A stretch of DNA of 64,000 nt, from NCBI GenBank assembly GCA_903839405.1, contig CAIMCD010000027.1:1-64000 (forward strand), in the 5' to 3' direction. This DNA comes from an uncultured Chlorobiaceae bacterium. GTDB taxonomy: Bacteria > Bacteroidota > Chlorobiia > Chlorobiales > Chlorobiaceae. Below are positions 17,728 to 27,975 of the stretch, one piece after another. The notes under the pieces were generated by a model. That model searched no databases. It worked only from the letters and a program-made list of their open reading frames with translations, and had not been told where the DNA came from. Each line of letters opens with the position of its first letter. Within the stretch, counting starts at the first letter, position 1. The translations under genes and the position numbers were made by a program.

Positions 17728-20361
17728 GTGACGTTTATCAAAAGAGCATCTTCAAGAGTAACTATTTTCTGCCTTCTCATTTTCGTTGCACTCCTTTGTT
17801 TTTCCGGAGCAGTGCATGCGGCTGAAAAAGTGGAAGAGTCAAGACCACAGCGCTCTCAAGAACGAGTGACCACGCTTGATGCTCCGGCAGAAAAGGGAGG
17901 GTTGAAAAGCATTGTCGTTTTTGCGGCAAAGGATTCGGTACTCTACAACCTTGACCGGCACACCATGGTGCTTTGGGGGAAGGCAAGTGTGCTGCATGAA
18001 GGTGCCACCGTCAAGGCTCCGGAAATTGTGATTGATCTCGACACCTCGCTGCTCCATGCCTTTGGTCGCGCGGACTCCTTGAAAAAGCTTGTTGAACCGG
18101 CCGTCTATACCGATCGGCAGGGAGGGTTCAATGCGGAATCAATGACCTACAGTTTCAAGAGCGGCAGGGCCGAGACCAGCCATGTTTCCTCGCTCTCCAA
18201 AGAGATGATTTTCAGCGGTGAGCATGTCACCAGGCTTGAAAATACCGAGCTGAAGATCAGTGACGGCACCTTTACCACCTGTGACGACCCGAATCCTCAC
18301 TACTGGTTCTCCTCCTCCCATATGACCATCATTCCCGATAACCGGGTCATAGCCCAACCCTTTGTGATGTATCTCAGGCCGGAAATTTTATCTCACCGCC
18401 TTCCTGCCTTTCCGCTGCTCGCCTTGCCCTATATGACTTTTCCGATCAAGGAAGGGCGCTCGTCCGGTTTTCTTACACCCCATTTCGGTAGTGACGAGCG
18501 TGGTTTCTTTTTGTCGAATCTCGGCTATTTCTGGGCTATAAGCGACTATATGGATCTGCGGCTTGAAGGCGATATTGCGCTGAAGGGGAGCTGGCGTCTT
18601 GGTGAACGGTTCCGTTATACGAAAAACAATGTTTACAGCGGCGAACTCTCGGGGGAGTATAAAAAGTATCCGCTCTATACGGACTGGAATATGAAAATGC
18701 TTCACAGCCAGTATTTTGATCCGTTTACGCGCCTTGACATCAATTTTCAGTTCCTTGGCGGTGACCGCTATTACGATCTGAATGCCATGAATACCGAAAC
18801 CATTGTGACTGAACAATCCAATGCCTATGCGGCTCTGGCAAGAACCTTCAACGATGATCAAAGTATTGCCGCCCTTGTCTACACCCGTGCGGATGACTTG
18901 CGCAATCACAATGCCACCCAGAGTGCCGGACTGTCGTTTTATCAGAACCGGGCCTATCCTTTTGGTCTTCCTGGGGAGTATGACGACTGGAGATCGGCTC
19001 TTTCACTGACCTCCTCCGCCTCTTTTTCCGGGATATCTACAACAGCGGCGGCGACCACCACTTCCGGCTACCAGACAAATGCCAATCTGGAGCTGGGCTA
19101 CTATCGGGAGTTTTCTGATGGCAACAAGGCGCTCTTTACCCAGGGCTTCAGTGTGCAGGGTCATCAACCGGTTGCAGGAGTGACCAATGATCCCTACAAC
19201 GGTATGCGCTTGGTGCTTCCTTTACGGATGCAATCAACCCTCTTCCATCACTTCACCATCAATCCAAGTCTGACCTATACCCACTCTTTGGTGACGCCAG
19301 GCGATGAGAAGGGATTTTCGACCACCGTCTTTGCGGTTGATGCATCTACCAGGCTCTATGGTACCCTTGAAACCGGCTTTCTTGAGCGTTTACTTGGGCT
19401 CAAGGCGCTGCGCCATACCGTTATTCCCACCATCACCTATGCCTGGAATCCCCCCTTTTCCGGCACGGGTTATAGTGATTATTCTACGCTCTATGACTGG
19501 ACCTATCCGCGCATTTATAAGCAGTTTGAAAACACCATCTATACCGGTGTGCCCGAGGGGCAGAAGACGCTGGGTCTGACGCTGAAAAATCTCTTTCACG
19601 GTAAATTCCGGAGCCTCTCCTCTCCCGAAGAGGGGGACTCTACCGGAGGCGACAAACGCGTGCAACTGCTCTCGCTCACCCTCCGGACGGCTTACAATTT
19701 TGCGGCTGACTCCCTCCGGCTTGCACCCCTTACCGTGACAGCCGGAAGCAGCGCCCTCTCGCCGGACTTGCTCTTCAGTGCCGGCGCCATGTACGATTTT
19801 TACAGTTATGACCCACTGAGCGGTGTGAGGGTTAATCGTTTCAACAGCGAGGATGGTCACGGGGTTGTACGCTTTATCCGGGGCTTTCTGAATATGACCC
19901 AGAGTTTTCAGGGGAGCAGGGAGGGGGGCTCTTCGCCAAGACCCACGCTCTCAGGGCCGGAGGATCCCGAGCTGGCTCTTTTTCGTGAGCGTTTCAATAC
20001 CCGCGATCTCAGTTCGGTCGATTACAGCCTTCCCTGGCAGCTCCGGCTCTCGCTCTATCTGCAAACCGACCGAACTAATCCTCTGATTGCACCGCAAACA
20101 ACCGCCATGCTCAGTACGGTCGCAAAGGTAGCACTCTCGAAAAACTGGCAGGCCGAGGTGAATACCGGTTATGATCTGCAAACCAGGGAGGTGGTTTTTC
20201 CGATGCTGCAGCTTTTTCGTGATCTTCATTGCTGGCAGATGGGCTTTCAGTGGGTGCCTTCGGGCCCGTTCAAAAGCTACTCCTTCCAGATTGGCCTGAA
20301 AGCTCCCCAACTGAGTGATTTCCGCTTTAAGACGGGCGGAGGTGCTACCGGATGGAATTAA
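17728..20361 (+). CDS. lptD: LPS-assembly protein LptD (OstA-like)
   Basis: 877 aa, signal anchor; OstA-like N-term plus LptD barrel features (PYMTFPIKEGRSSGFLTPHFGSDERGFFLSNLGYFWAISDYMDLRLEGD). Confidence 0.85.
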   Translation: MTFIKRASSRVTIFCLLIFVALLCFSGAVHAAEKVEESRPQRSQERVTTLDAPAEKGGLKSIVVFAAKDSVLYNLDRHTMVLWGKASVLHEGATVKAPEIVIDLDTSLLHAFGRADSLKKLVEPAVYTDRQGGFNAESMTYSFKSGRAETSHVSSLSKEMIFSGEHVTRLENTELKISDGTFTTCDDPNPHYWFSSSHMTIIPDNRVIAQPFVMYLRPEILSHRLPAFPLLALPYMTFPIKEGRSSGFLTPHFGSDERGFFLSNLGYFWAISDYMDLRLEGDIALKGSWRLGERFRYTKNNVYSGELSGEYKKYPLYTDWNMKMLHSQYFDPFTRLDINFQFLGGDRYYDLNAMNTETIVTEQSNAYAALARTFNDDQSIAALVYTRADDLRNHNATQSAGLSFYQNRAYPFGLPGEYDDWRSALSLTSSASFSGISTTAAATTTSGYQTNANLELGYYREFSDGNKALFTQGFSVQGHQPVAGVTNDPYNGMRLVLPLRMQSTLFHHFTINPSLTYTHSLVTPGDEKGFSTTVFAVDASTRLYGTLETGFLERLLGLKALRHTVIPTITYAWNPPFSGTGYSDYSTLYDWTYPRIYKQFENTIYTGVPEGQKTLGLTLKNLFHGKFRSLSSPEEGDSTGGDKRVQLLSLTLRTAYNFAADSLRLAPLTVTAGSSALSPDLLFSAGAMYDFYSYDPLSGVRVNRFNSEDGHGVVRFIRGFLNMTQSFQGSREGGSSPRPTLSGPEDPELALFRERFNTRDLSSVDYSLPWQLRLSLYLQTDRTNPLIAPQTTAMLSTVAKVALSKNWQAEVNTGYDLQTREVVFPMLQLFRDLHCWQMGFQWVPSGPFKSYSFQIGLKAPQLSDFRFKTGGGATGWN

Positions 20362-20380
20362 TGATCATTCCCGGACCGGT

Positions 20381-21253
20381 TTACTCAATGGAATCAAGAA
20401 TTTGCGCGAGGCGCTGGTTGAAGGCCTCGTGGGCGTCGTGATGGATGCAGTGCGCGGCTTTCGGCACAATAAAGGCTCCGGCCTGCGGCAGAAGCTGCTG
20501 AAATTCCGGGATGATTTTATGTGGCGGCAAGGCACTGTCTTCCGCTCCCCAGACCAGAAAGGCCGGTCCCTGGTAGTTGCAGGGTTTCGGGAGGTGATCG
20601 AGCCGGAAGTCGAGCGGTCGGCGTGAGGGTGAGAGGTAAGAGTTTTGGGCGCCCTTGTCCTGCAGTGGAAGGCTGAATTGATTGATGAGTTTTTCATCAA
20701 CCTTCTTCTGGTTGAAGTAGGTCGGCATGAGGCTCTGGCTGACACCCATCGGGTTTGCAAAGGCTGAAAACAGCACGTCACCGATGAGGGGTGAGCCTAC
20801 CAGTCCGAAAAACACACTGGTCATGCCATCCATGGTATCGCCAAAAAGGCCGGAAGGGTTTGCCAAGACAAGCGCCTTGACCTGATGGGGCTTGTAGTGT
20901 GCAAAATAGATTGCGCTTGCCGCGCCCATGGAGTGGCCGACAAGGATGACGGAATCAATTTTTTTCAGAGAGAGAAAGGCTTCAATCTGTGAGGCAAAGA
21001 GTTCCAGACTGTAGCGTACATTGGGTTTTTGTGATTGTCCAAAGCCGATCAGATCCATGGCATAAATTTTATGCCGGTCGGCAAATGCCGGGATGTTGAG
21101 GTTCCAGTGCTCAAGCATTGCGCCGTAACCATGCAAAAAGAGAATCGGCGCACGGCCCGCAACATCTTTTCCGAACTCCTGGTAGCGGATTTTTGCTTCG
21201 TGTTCAGGGGAGAATTGCCAGATAAAATATTGATCGGTTCCGGTACGGCTCAT
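20381..21253 (-). CDS. Alpha/beta hydrolase
   Basis: 290 aa; [24 protein letters not shown] nucleophile elbow, [17 protein letters not shown]. Confidence 0.9.
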   Translation of the reverse strand: MSRTGTDQYFIWQFSPEHEAKIRYQEFGKDVAGRAPILFLHGYGAMLEHWNLNIPAFADRHKIYAMDLIGFGQSQKPNVRYSLELFASQIEAFLSLKKIDSVILVGHSMGAASAIYFAHYKPHQVKALVLANPSGLFGDTMDGMTSVFFGLVGSPLIGDVLFSAFANPMGVSQSLMPTYFNQKKVDEKLINQFSLPLQDKGAQNSYLSPSRRPLDFRLDHLPKPCNYQGPAFLVWGAEDSALPPHKIIPEFQQLLPQAGAFIVPKAAHCIHHDAHEAFNQRLAQILDSIE

Positions 21254-21394
21254 GATTGTACTCTCTGTGTAATTTCCAAAGGAGGGAAAAACGGTATTAC
21301 TTTAAATTGAGGATTGAAATATAGCAAAAAATATATTGGTTAATGTTCCGAGAGGGTTAAATTTGAAACTGTTTCAACCGAATATGAATGCAAT

Positions 21395-21808
21395 ATGCTG
21401 CAGGTTTCAAGAAAATTTGAATATGGACTTCACGCAATAACCTATCTGGCCACAAAGGGGCTCGACCGCGTTGTTACGGTCAAGGAGATGGCTGAAGATA
21501 TTGGTTTTTCACAGGAGTTTCTTTCAAAGGCGATGCAGAGTCTCAAACGGGCCGGTATCGCAAATTCGGTTCAAGGTGTAAAAGGGGGCTACACGCTTGG
21601 CAAGCCGGTTGAGGAGATCACGGTTGCCGATATTGCCCTTGCCATTGAAGGAGAGCCGCACCTGGTGCGGTGTGGCCATCAGCCGGGCAGTTGTGAAATT
21701 ATTGCATCCTGCCACCACAGGGGTTACATGCAGACGCTTCAGCATAAAATTCAGGAGCTTCTTGAGGCTACCACCATTCACTCGCTCCTGCAGCAGATCG
21801 CCCGGTGA
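21395..21808 (+). CDS. Rrf2-family transcriptional regulator
   Basis: 137 aa; MLQVSRKFEYGLHAITYLA, SQEFLSKAMQSLKRAGIANSVQGVKGGYTL, CGHQPGSCEIIASC. Confidence 0.88.
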   Translation: MLQVSRKFEYGLHAITYLATKGLDRVVTVKEMAEDIGFSQEFLSKAMQSLKRAGIANSVQGVKGGYTLGKPVEEITVADIALAIEGEPHLVRCGHQPGSCEIIASCHHRGYMQTLQHKIQELLEATTIHSLLQQIAR

Positions 21809-21903
21809 ATCTCTCTTTTTTATTTCTTCCTTGGCAAGTGCCGTTTTTTAAAAAAAGCGGCCACTTGCCGGATGCTTACTCTTCAAGATTACTCAATTGA
21901 ACC

Positions 21904-24750
21904 ATGACCACTCACAGGCTCAGCCATTCAGTACAAACTGAAACGACTCTGCCGGATATTCTCCTCAAAGGCATCAATACCCATAATCTTCAGAATATTA
22001 CGGTTCGCATTCCCCGTAACCGTTTTGTGGTTCTGACGGGTGTCAGCGGATCGGGCAAATCAACCCTTGCCTTCGATACGCTCTATGCCGAGGGTCATCG
22101 CCGGTATGTAGAGTCGCTCTCCTCCTATGTACGGCAGTTTCTTGAGCGTATGCCGCGGCCGGATATTGAGAGTGTTGAAGGGATCGCGCCGGCCATTGCC
22201 ATTGAGCAGAAACCGATTCCAAAAAACCCCCGTTCCACGGTCGGCACGGTGTCGGAAATCTACGATTATCTGCGCCTGCTCTATGCCCGGATCGGCAAAA
22301 TCTACTCGCGCGACACCAACGAACTTGTTCTGAAGCATACGCCGGATGATGTAAGCCTGCAGGCCGGTTTTTTTGAAGAGGGTACAAAATTTTATGCAGG
22401 ATTTTTCTTTCCGGCTCATCAGGACTCGGGCCATCACGCCTGCCCGGTAGAGGATGAGATAGCGAGTCTGCTCAAAAAGGGATTTTTCAGGGTTGTTGCG
22501 GGTGAGGAGATTCTTGATCTTAATGATGAGCGGGTCTGCAAGCGGCTGGTTGAGATGCCGCCAGCGGAACGCTCCTCTCTTCTGGTGCTGGTCGACCGGT
22601 TTGTGGCCAAGCAGGACGAGAAGGTGTTCAGCCGGGTAGCCCAGGCGGCCGAGAGCTGTTTCATTGAGTCGGGCGGCTATGCGGTGCTGAAGGTTGTAGG
22701 CGGAAAAACCTACCGTTTCAGCGACCGGCTTGAGCTGAACGGCATTGAGTATCAGGAGCCCTCGCCTCAGCTTTTTGCCTTCAACTCGCCGATCGGCGCC
22801 TGCACAACCTGCCAGGGGTTTGGCCGTATTGTCGGTATTGATGAGGATGCCGTTGTGCCCGACAAGTCGCTGACGCTTGAAGAGGGTGCCATTGCCTGCT
22901 GGAACTCTGAAAAGTACCGCTGGAACCTCCGCCAACTGCTTTCCGTTGCTCCCTCCCTTGGTATACCGGTTGATGTGCCGTATGAAAAACTCTCCCATGC
23001 CCACAAGGAGCTGCTCTGGAAAGGGCTTGGGGATGAACGCTTTACGGGCATCCGGCCTTTTTTTGCGGAGATAGAGAAGGATGCCGGTTACAAGATGCAC
23101 TACCGGGTCTTTTTAAGCCGCTACCGCGGTTATGCGACCTGTCCGGATTGCGATGGGAGCCGGCTCAACCCGGATGCCCGGCTGATCAGGGTTTCGGGCC
23201 GTGATATCGGAGAGGTAACGCGGATGAATATTGCGGATGCAAGTGAGTTTTTCCGGAACCTTGAGATCTCTCCCTTTGACCGCAAGGTGGCCGAAGCGGT
23301 GCTGCATGAGATCATCAAGCGCCTTGGTTATCTACTCGACGTGGGACTCACCTACCTGACGCTTGACCGCCTGACCCATACTTTGAGCGGTGGCGAGTTT
23401 CAGCGCATCAACCTCTCCACCTCCCTTGGATCCCCGCTGGTCGGGGCAATCTATATTTTGGATGAACCAAGTATTGGTCTGCACCAGAGCGACTCGGCGC
23501 GTCTGATTACGCTGCTCCGCCGTTTGCGCGATCTGGGCAATACGGTTGTTGTGGTCGAGCATGACCGTGAAATTATCGAGGCGGCCGATGAGGTGATTGA
23601 CCTTGGTCCCTTTGCCGGGCGTCTTGGAGGCACCGTAACCTTTCACGGTTCGGTCGCGGAGATGAAGAGTTCCGGCACCTCCCTGACGGCCGATTACCTG
23701 ACCGGCCGCAAAGAGATTCCGGTGCCAAAAATTCGCCGAACGCCGGATTTCACCTCATGCATCGAGATCACCGGTGCCATGCAGAATAACCTGAAGAATA
23801 TTGATGTACGCTTTCCGCTCGGCATTTTAACCTGCGTGACCGGCGTGAGCGGGTCGGGCAAGTCCACCCTGGTCAACGAGATCCTGAACAAGGGGATTCT
23901 GAAGGAGAAGGAGGGGTTGAAGGAGACGGTCGGTACCCACCGTTCGCTGACCGGGAGCTGGCTGGTTGACCGGGTTGAGCATGTCGACCAGTCGCCCATC
24001 GGCAAGTCAAGCCGGAGTAACCCGGTCACCTACATGAAGATATTTGATGATATCCGAAACCTCTTTGCCCAGACCTCGGAGGCCAGGGCAAGGGGTTGGA
24101 AGGCCGGTTATTTCTCCTTCAACATTCCCGGTGGCCGTTGTGAAACCTGTGCCGGAGAGGGGAGTGTGCATATCGAAATGCAGTTCCTTGCCGACATTGA
24201 GGCGCTCTGTGAGGATTGCGGGGGGCTGCGCTACAAGCCGGACACCCTTGAGGTGAAGTACCATGGGCTCTCCATTTCGGAGGTGCTTGACTTGACGGTC
24301 GAGGAGGCTATCACCTTTTTCCGTAACGAGAAGGGAGTGACGCGGAAACTAATGGTGCTGGACGAGGTGGGGCTTGGCTATATCCGCCTGGGACAATCCT
24401 CAAGCACTCTTTCGGGCGGGGAGGCCCAGCGCCTGAAGCTCGCAAGCTTTATCGCACGGGCCGACCTGGAGCACACCCTTTTTATATTCGACGAGCCGAC
24501 AACCGGTCTCCATTTCGATGATATCAACAAGCTGATCAAGTGTTTTGAAAAACTGATCGAGCAGAAGAACACCCTGGTCATTATCGAACACAATCCCGAT
24601 ATCATCATGCAGGCCGATTGGGTTATCGACCTTGGCCCCGGTGCTGGAGAGAAGGGTGGCGCCATTGTGGCCGAAGGCACTCCCGAGGAGATTGCCCAGA
24701 GGGAGGACTCCCTGACGGGCCATTATCTCAAGCCCTATCTTGAACGCTGA
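21904..24750 (+). CDS. uvrA: UvrABC excinuclease subunit A
   Basis: 948 aa; two ABC ATPase domains (TGVSGSGKSTLAFDTLYAEGHRRYVESLSSYVRQFL; TGVSGSGKSTLVNEIL), zinc motifs and SGGEAQRLKLA. Confidence 0.97.
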   Translation: MTTHRLSHSVQTETTLPDILLKGINTHNLQNITVRIPRNRFVVLTGVSGSGKSTLAFDTLYAEGHRRYVESLSSYVRQFLERMPRPDIESVEGIAPAIAIEQKPIPKNPRSTVGTVSEIYDYLRLLYARIGKIYSRDTNELVLKHTPDDVSLQAGFFEEGTKFYAGFFFPAHQDSGHHACPVEDEIASLLKKGFFRVVAGEEILDLNDERVCKRLVEMPPAERSSLLVLVDRFVAKQDEKVFSRVAQAAESCFIESGGYAVLKVVGGKTYRFSDRLELNGIEYQEPSPQLFAFNSPIGACTTCQGFGRIVGIDEDAVVPDKSLTLEEGAIACWNSEKYRWNLRQLLSVAPSLGIPVDVPYEKLSHAHKELLWKGLGDERFTGIRPFFAEIEKDAGYKMHYRVFLSRYRGYATCPDCDGSRLNPDARLIRVSGRDIGEVTRMNIADASEFFRNLEISPFDRKVAEAVLHEIIKRLGYLLDVGLTYLTLDRLTHTLSGGEFQRINLSTSLGSPLVGAIYILDEPSIGLHQSDSARLITLLRRLRDLGNTVVVVEHDREIIEAADEVIDLGPFAGRLGGTVTFHGSVAEMKSSGTSLTADYLTGRKEIPVPKIRRTPDFTSCIEITGAMQNNLKNIDVRFPLGILTCVTGVSGSGKSTLVNEILNKGILKEKEGLKETVGTHRSLTGSWLVDRVEHVDQSPIGKSSRSNPVTYMKIFDDIRNLFAQTSEARARGWKAGYFSFNIPGGRCETCAGEGSVHIEMQFLADIEALCEDCGGLRYKPDTLEVKYHGLSISEVLDLTVEEAITFFRNEKGVTRKLMVLDEVGLGYIRLGQSSSTLSGGEAQRLKLASFIARADLEHTLFIFDEPTTGLHFDDINKLIKCFEKLIEQKNTLVIIEHNPDIIMQADWVIDLGPGAGEKGGAIVAEGTPEEIAQREDSLTGHYLKPYLER

Positions 24751-24762
24751 AGAGCACGCCCT

Positions 24763-25074
24763 TCAGTCGTTAAAACTTCTTACAGGATCATCTTCAAGCG
24801 CGCCGCCATGCAGCCGGATGTGGGGGAAGTGCCCCTCGGTGCGCTCAACCCAGACGTCACTGCCCTTGCTGAACTCGCTTTCGTTCGATGCAACCGAAAC
24901 ACGGTTCCGGGCAAGTGCTGTAATCTCTTCCAGCAACACCGCAAGCCGCCGGTCTTCGGAGGTGGCGGTGTCATCCTGCATTTTTGAGCGGATACTCTCC
25001 AGCTTTTCCATTGCAACCTTGCCGATGGTGCTGTAAAGTGCGTTATCTATTGATTCCCTGAATTTTTCCTGCAT
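24763..25074 (-). CDS. Conserved-looking hypothetical protein
   Basis: 103-aa ORF between uvrA and groES, antisense to uvrA; plausible composition, no recognised domain. Confidence 0.6.
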   Translation of the reverse strand: MQEKFRESIDNALYSTIGKVAMEKLESIRSKMQDDTATSEDRRLAVLLEEITALARNRVSVASNESEFSKGSDVWVERTEGHFPHIRLHGGALEDDPVRSFND

Positions 25075-25165
25075 AATGGTTATTGGTCAGTAGAGAAGAT
25101 GGTCTCTTTATTGATTAAGAAACTGTTTGGAACCGAGCGTATTTTTTTTATTATTAACTCTTCTG

Positions 25166-25192
25166 TTAGCACTCTCACTCGTTGAGTGCTAA
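25166..25192 (+). promoter_or_regulatory. CIRCE operator (HrcA binding site) upstream of groESL
   Basis: Exact TTAGCACTC-N9-GAGTGCTAA, about 70 bp upstream of groES. Confidence 0.97.
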
Positions 25193-25259
25193 CAAGATGA
25201 ACTCTTTATTTCACTCAATAGTATTGTACTATTAACTAAAACCCAAACAAGAGAAGACA

Positions 25260-25547
25260 ATGAACTTGAAACCCTTAGCTGATCGAGTTATTGTTAAGCC
25301 TGCACCGGCAGAGGAAAAAACCAAAGGTGGCCTTTTCATTCCTGATACCGGGAAAGAGAAACCACAGTATGGTGAAGTTGTTGCCGTCGGTGCTGGTAAA
25401 GTTGCTGATAACGGTCAACTGCTTGAAATCCAGGTTGCTGTTGGTCAGAAAGTGCTTTATGGCAAATATTCCGGTACTGAAATAAGCGTTGAAGGTGAGG
25501 ATTACCTCATCATGCGCGAGTCGGATATTTTCGCCATTCTTGCCTGA
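25260..25547 (+). CDS. groES: Co-chaperonin GroES
   Basis: [44 protein letters not shown]. Confidence 0.98.
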   Translation: MNLKPLADRVIVKPAPAEEKTKGGLFIPDTGKEKPQYGEVVAVGAGKVADNGQLLEIQVAVGQKVLYGKYSGTEISVEGEDYLIMRESDIFAILA

Positions 25548-25591
25548 ATAACTTAACATTTTAAAAAACCTTACTGGAGGAACGCTTTACA

Positions 25592-27235
25592 ATGACTGCT
25601 AAAGATATACTCTTTGAAACTGACGCCAGAGCCAAACTTAAAATAGGCGTCGATAAACTGGCTAACGCCGTTAAAGTTACCCTCGGACCTGCCGGGCGTA
25701 ACGTTTTGATCGACAAAAAATTCGGTGCTCCTACCTCAACCAAGGACGGCGTCACGGTTGCAAAAGAGATCGAACTTGCTGATCCTTTTGAGAACATGGG
25801 TGCCCAGATGGTTCGCGAAGTTGCTTCCAAGACCAGCGATGTTGCCGGTGACGGTACCACCACCGCTACGGTTCTTGCCCAGGCAATCTATCGTGAAGGT
25901 TTGAAGAACGTCACCGCCGGTGCACGTCCGATCGACCTCAAAAGAGGTATTGACCGCGCTGTAAAAGAGGTGGTTCAGGAGCTGAGAAACATCAGCCGCA
26001 ACATCTCCGGTAAAAAAGAGATCGCCCAGGTCGGAACCATTTCCGCCAACAACGATCCAGAGATCGGCGAACTGATTGCTGAAGCAATGGACAAGGTCGG
26101 CAAAGATGGTGTTATCACCGTCGAAGAGGCCAAAGGCATGGATACCGAGCTTAAGGTTGTTGAAGGTATGCAGTTTGACCGTGGCTACCTCTCTCCTTAC
26201 TTCGTGACCAATCCTGAGACCATGGATGCCGAACTCGAAGAGCCGCTGATTCTTATCTACGACAAGAAGATCAGCAACATGAAGGAATTGCTGCCGATTC
26301 TTGAAAAATCCGCACAGTCCGGCCGTCCTCTTCTTATTATTTCAGAAGATATCGAAGGTGAAGCTCTTGCAACGCTTGTGGTTAACAAACTTCGTGGTAC
26401 GCTGAGAGTTTGCGCCGTCAAAGCTCCGGGCTTCGGCGACCGCCGCAAGGCCATGCTTGAAGATATCGCCATTCTTACCGGCGGTACGGTTATCTCCGAA
26501 GAGAAAGGCTACAAGCTTGAAAACGCTACCATCACCTACCTCGGCCAGGCTGCCCGCGTTACCATCGACAAGGATAACACCACCATTGTTGAAGGTAAAG
26601 GCACTCCGGAAGAGATCAAGGCACGCATCAACGAAATCAAAGGCCAGATTGAAAAAACTACCTCTGATTACGACACTGAAAAGCTGCAGGAGCGTCTTGC
26701 AAAACTTTCAGGCGGCGTTGCCGTGCTCAACATTGGTGCTTCAACCGAAGTTGAGATGAAAGAGAAGAAAGCACGTGTTGAGGATGCGCTTCATGCAACC
26801 CGCGCTGCGGTTCAGGAAGGTATTGTTGTTGGTGGCGGCGTTGCCCTGATTCGTGCAATCAAGGGTCTTGATAATGCTGTTGCTGATAACGAAGACCAGA
26901 AAACCGGTATTGAAATCATCCGTCGTGCGCTTGAAGAGCCTCTTCGCCAGATTGTGGCAAACACCGGAACCTCTGACGGTGCCGTTGTGCTTGAGAAGGT
27001 CAAGGCTGGTACGGGCGATTTTGGTTTCAACGCCAGAACCGAACAGTACGAGGATCTTGTTGCTGCAGGCGTCGTTGACCCTACAAAGGTTACCAGAAGT
27101 GCTCTTGAGAATGCTGCATCGGTTGCAAGCATCCTTCTGACCACCGAAGCGGCAATTACCGACATCAAGGAAGACAAGCCAGACATGCCAGCAATGCCTC
27201 CGGGCGGCATGGGTGGAATGGGCGGCATGTATTAA
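25592..27235 (+). CDS. groEL: Chaperonin GroEL
   Basis: 547 aa; [32 protein letters not shown]-terminal [13 protein letters not shown]. Confidence 0.99.
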   Translation: MTAKDILFETDARAKLKIGVDKLANAVKVTLGPAGRNVLIDKKFGAPTSTKDGVTVAKEIELADPFENMGAQMVREVASKTSDVAGDGTTTATVLAQAIYREGLKNVTAGARPIDLKRGIDRAVKEVVQELRNISRNISGKKEIAQVGTISANNDPEIGELIAEAMDKVGKDGVITVEEAKGMDTELKVVEGMQFDRGYLSPYFVTNPETMDAELEEPLILIYDKKISNMKELLPILEKSAQSGRPLLIISEDIEGEALATLVVNKLRGTLRVCAVKAPGFGDRRKAMLEDIAILTGGTVISEEKGYKLENATITYLGQAARVTIDKDNTTIVEGKGTPEEIKARINEIKGQIEKTTSDYDTEKLQERLAKLSGGVAVLNIGASTEVEMKEKKARVEDALHATRAAVQEGIVVGGGVALIRAIKGLDNAVADNEDQKTGIEIIRRALEEPLRQIVANTGTSDGAVVLEKVKAGTGDFGFNARTEQYEDLVAAGVVDPTKVTRSALENAASVASILLTTEAAITDIKEDKPDMPAMPPGGMGGMGGMY

Positions 27236-27257
27236 TTTCAGTGCCTCCAGATTCTTT

Positions 27258-27292
27258 ACAAAAAGCCAGCCTTCGGGTTGGCTTTTTTTTTG
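27258..27292 (+). terminator. Rho-independent terminator after groEL
   Basis: aaaaagccagccttcgggttggcttttttttt. Confidence 0.9.
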
Positions 27293-27356
27293 TGATTGAT
27301 GGCTATTTTTGACTATTATAAAGTCTTTATTATAGTCAACAGCGGAGAGAGCTCTC

Positions 27357-27641
27357 ATGAAATACAGTACCTCGATCAAGCCCATCAGCTTTTTGAAAAC
27401 GCACGCTTCGGAAGTTATTCGTGAAGTTTCGGCCAATAGAGGCACCATGATTATCACGCACAACGGTGAAGCGAAGGTGATTGTGCAGGATGTGCATCTC
27501 TACGAAGAGACCCAGGAGAGCCTTGCTTTGCTGAAAATACTGGCACAAAGTTCTCAGAGTATTGAGCAGGGCCGCTTTAAGCCTGCCAGTGAATCGTTTG
27601 GGTTGATCCGCCAGCGTATTGCCAATCAGCCGGAGTTATGA
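27357..27641 (+). CDS. Phd/YefM-family antitoxin
   Basis: MKYSTSIKPISFLKTHASEVIREVSANRGTMIITHNGEAKVIVQDVHLYEE. Confidence 0.9.
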   Translation: MKYSTSIKPISFLKTHASEVIREVSANRGTMIITHNGEAKVIVQDVHLYEETQESLALLKILAQSSQSIEQGRFKPASESFGLIRQRIANQPEL

Positions 27642-27961
27642 ACAATGCTGTTTTCCTGACGGACGATGCTGAGGCCGATATTCTGGATATCTGGCGCTAT
27701 GTTGCCCGTCATGATTCGGTTGAACGAGCCGGTTTCCTGCTTGATGTATTGCAGGAAACGTGTTTGACTCTTGGAAGTTTTCCTGATCGGGGCCATTGTC
27801 CAGCGGAACTGCAGAGAGTGCATGTGCTGGAGTATCGCGAACTTCACTACAAGCCGTACCGGATCATTTACCGGATCGTCGATTCCAGGGTTTTTATTCA
27901 CTGTGTTCTTGATGGCAGAAGAAATCTTCAGGATCTTCTTCTCGAACGATTGCTGCGATAG
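27638..27961 (+). CDS. RelE/ParE-family toxin
   Basis: 107 aa overlapping the antitoxin by 4 bp; FLTDDAEADILDIWRYVARHDS...ELHYKPYRIIYRIVDSRVFIHCVLDGRRNLQDLLLERLLR. Confidence 0.9.
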   Translation: MNNAVFLTDDAEADILDIWRYVARHDSVERAGFLLDVLQETCLTLGSFPDRGHCPAELQRVHVLEYRELHYKPYRIIYRIVDSRVFIHCVLDGRRNLQDLLLERLLR

Positions 27962-27975
27962 CTCGGGTTGGGCGC

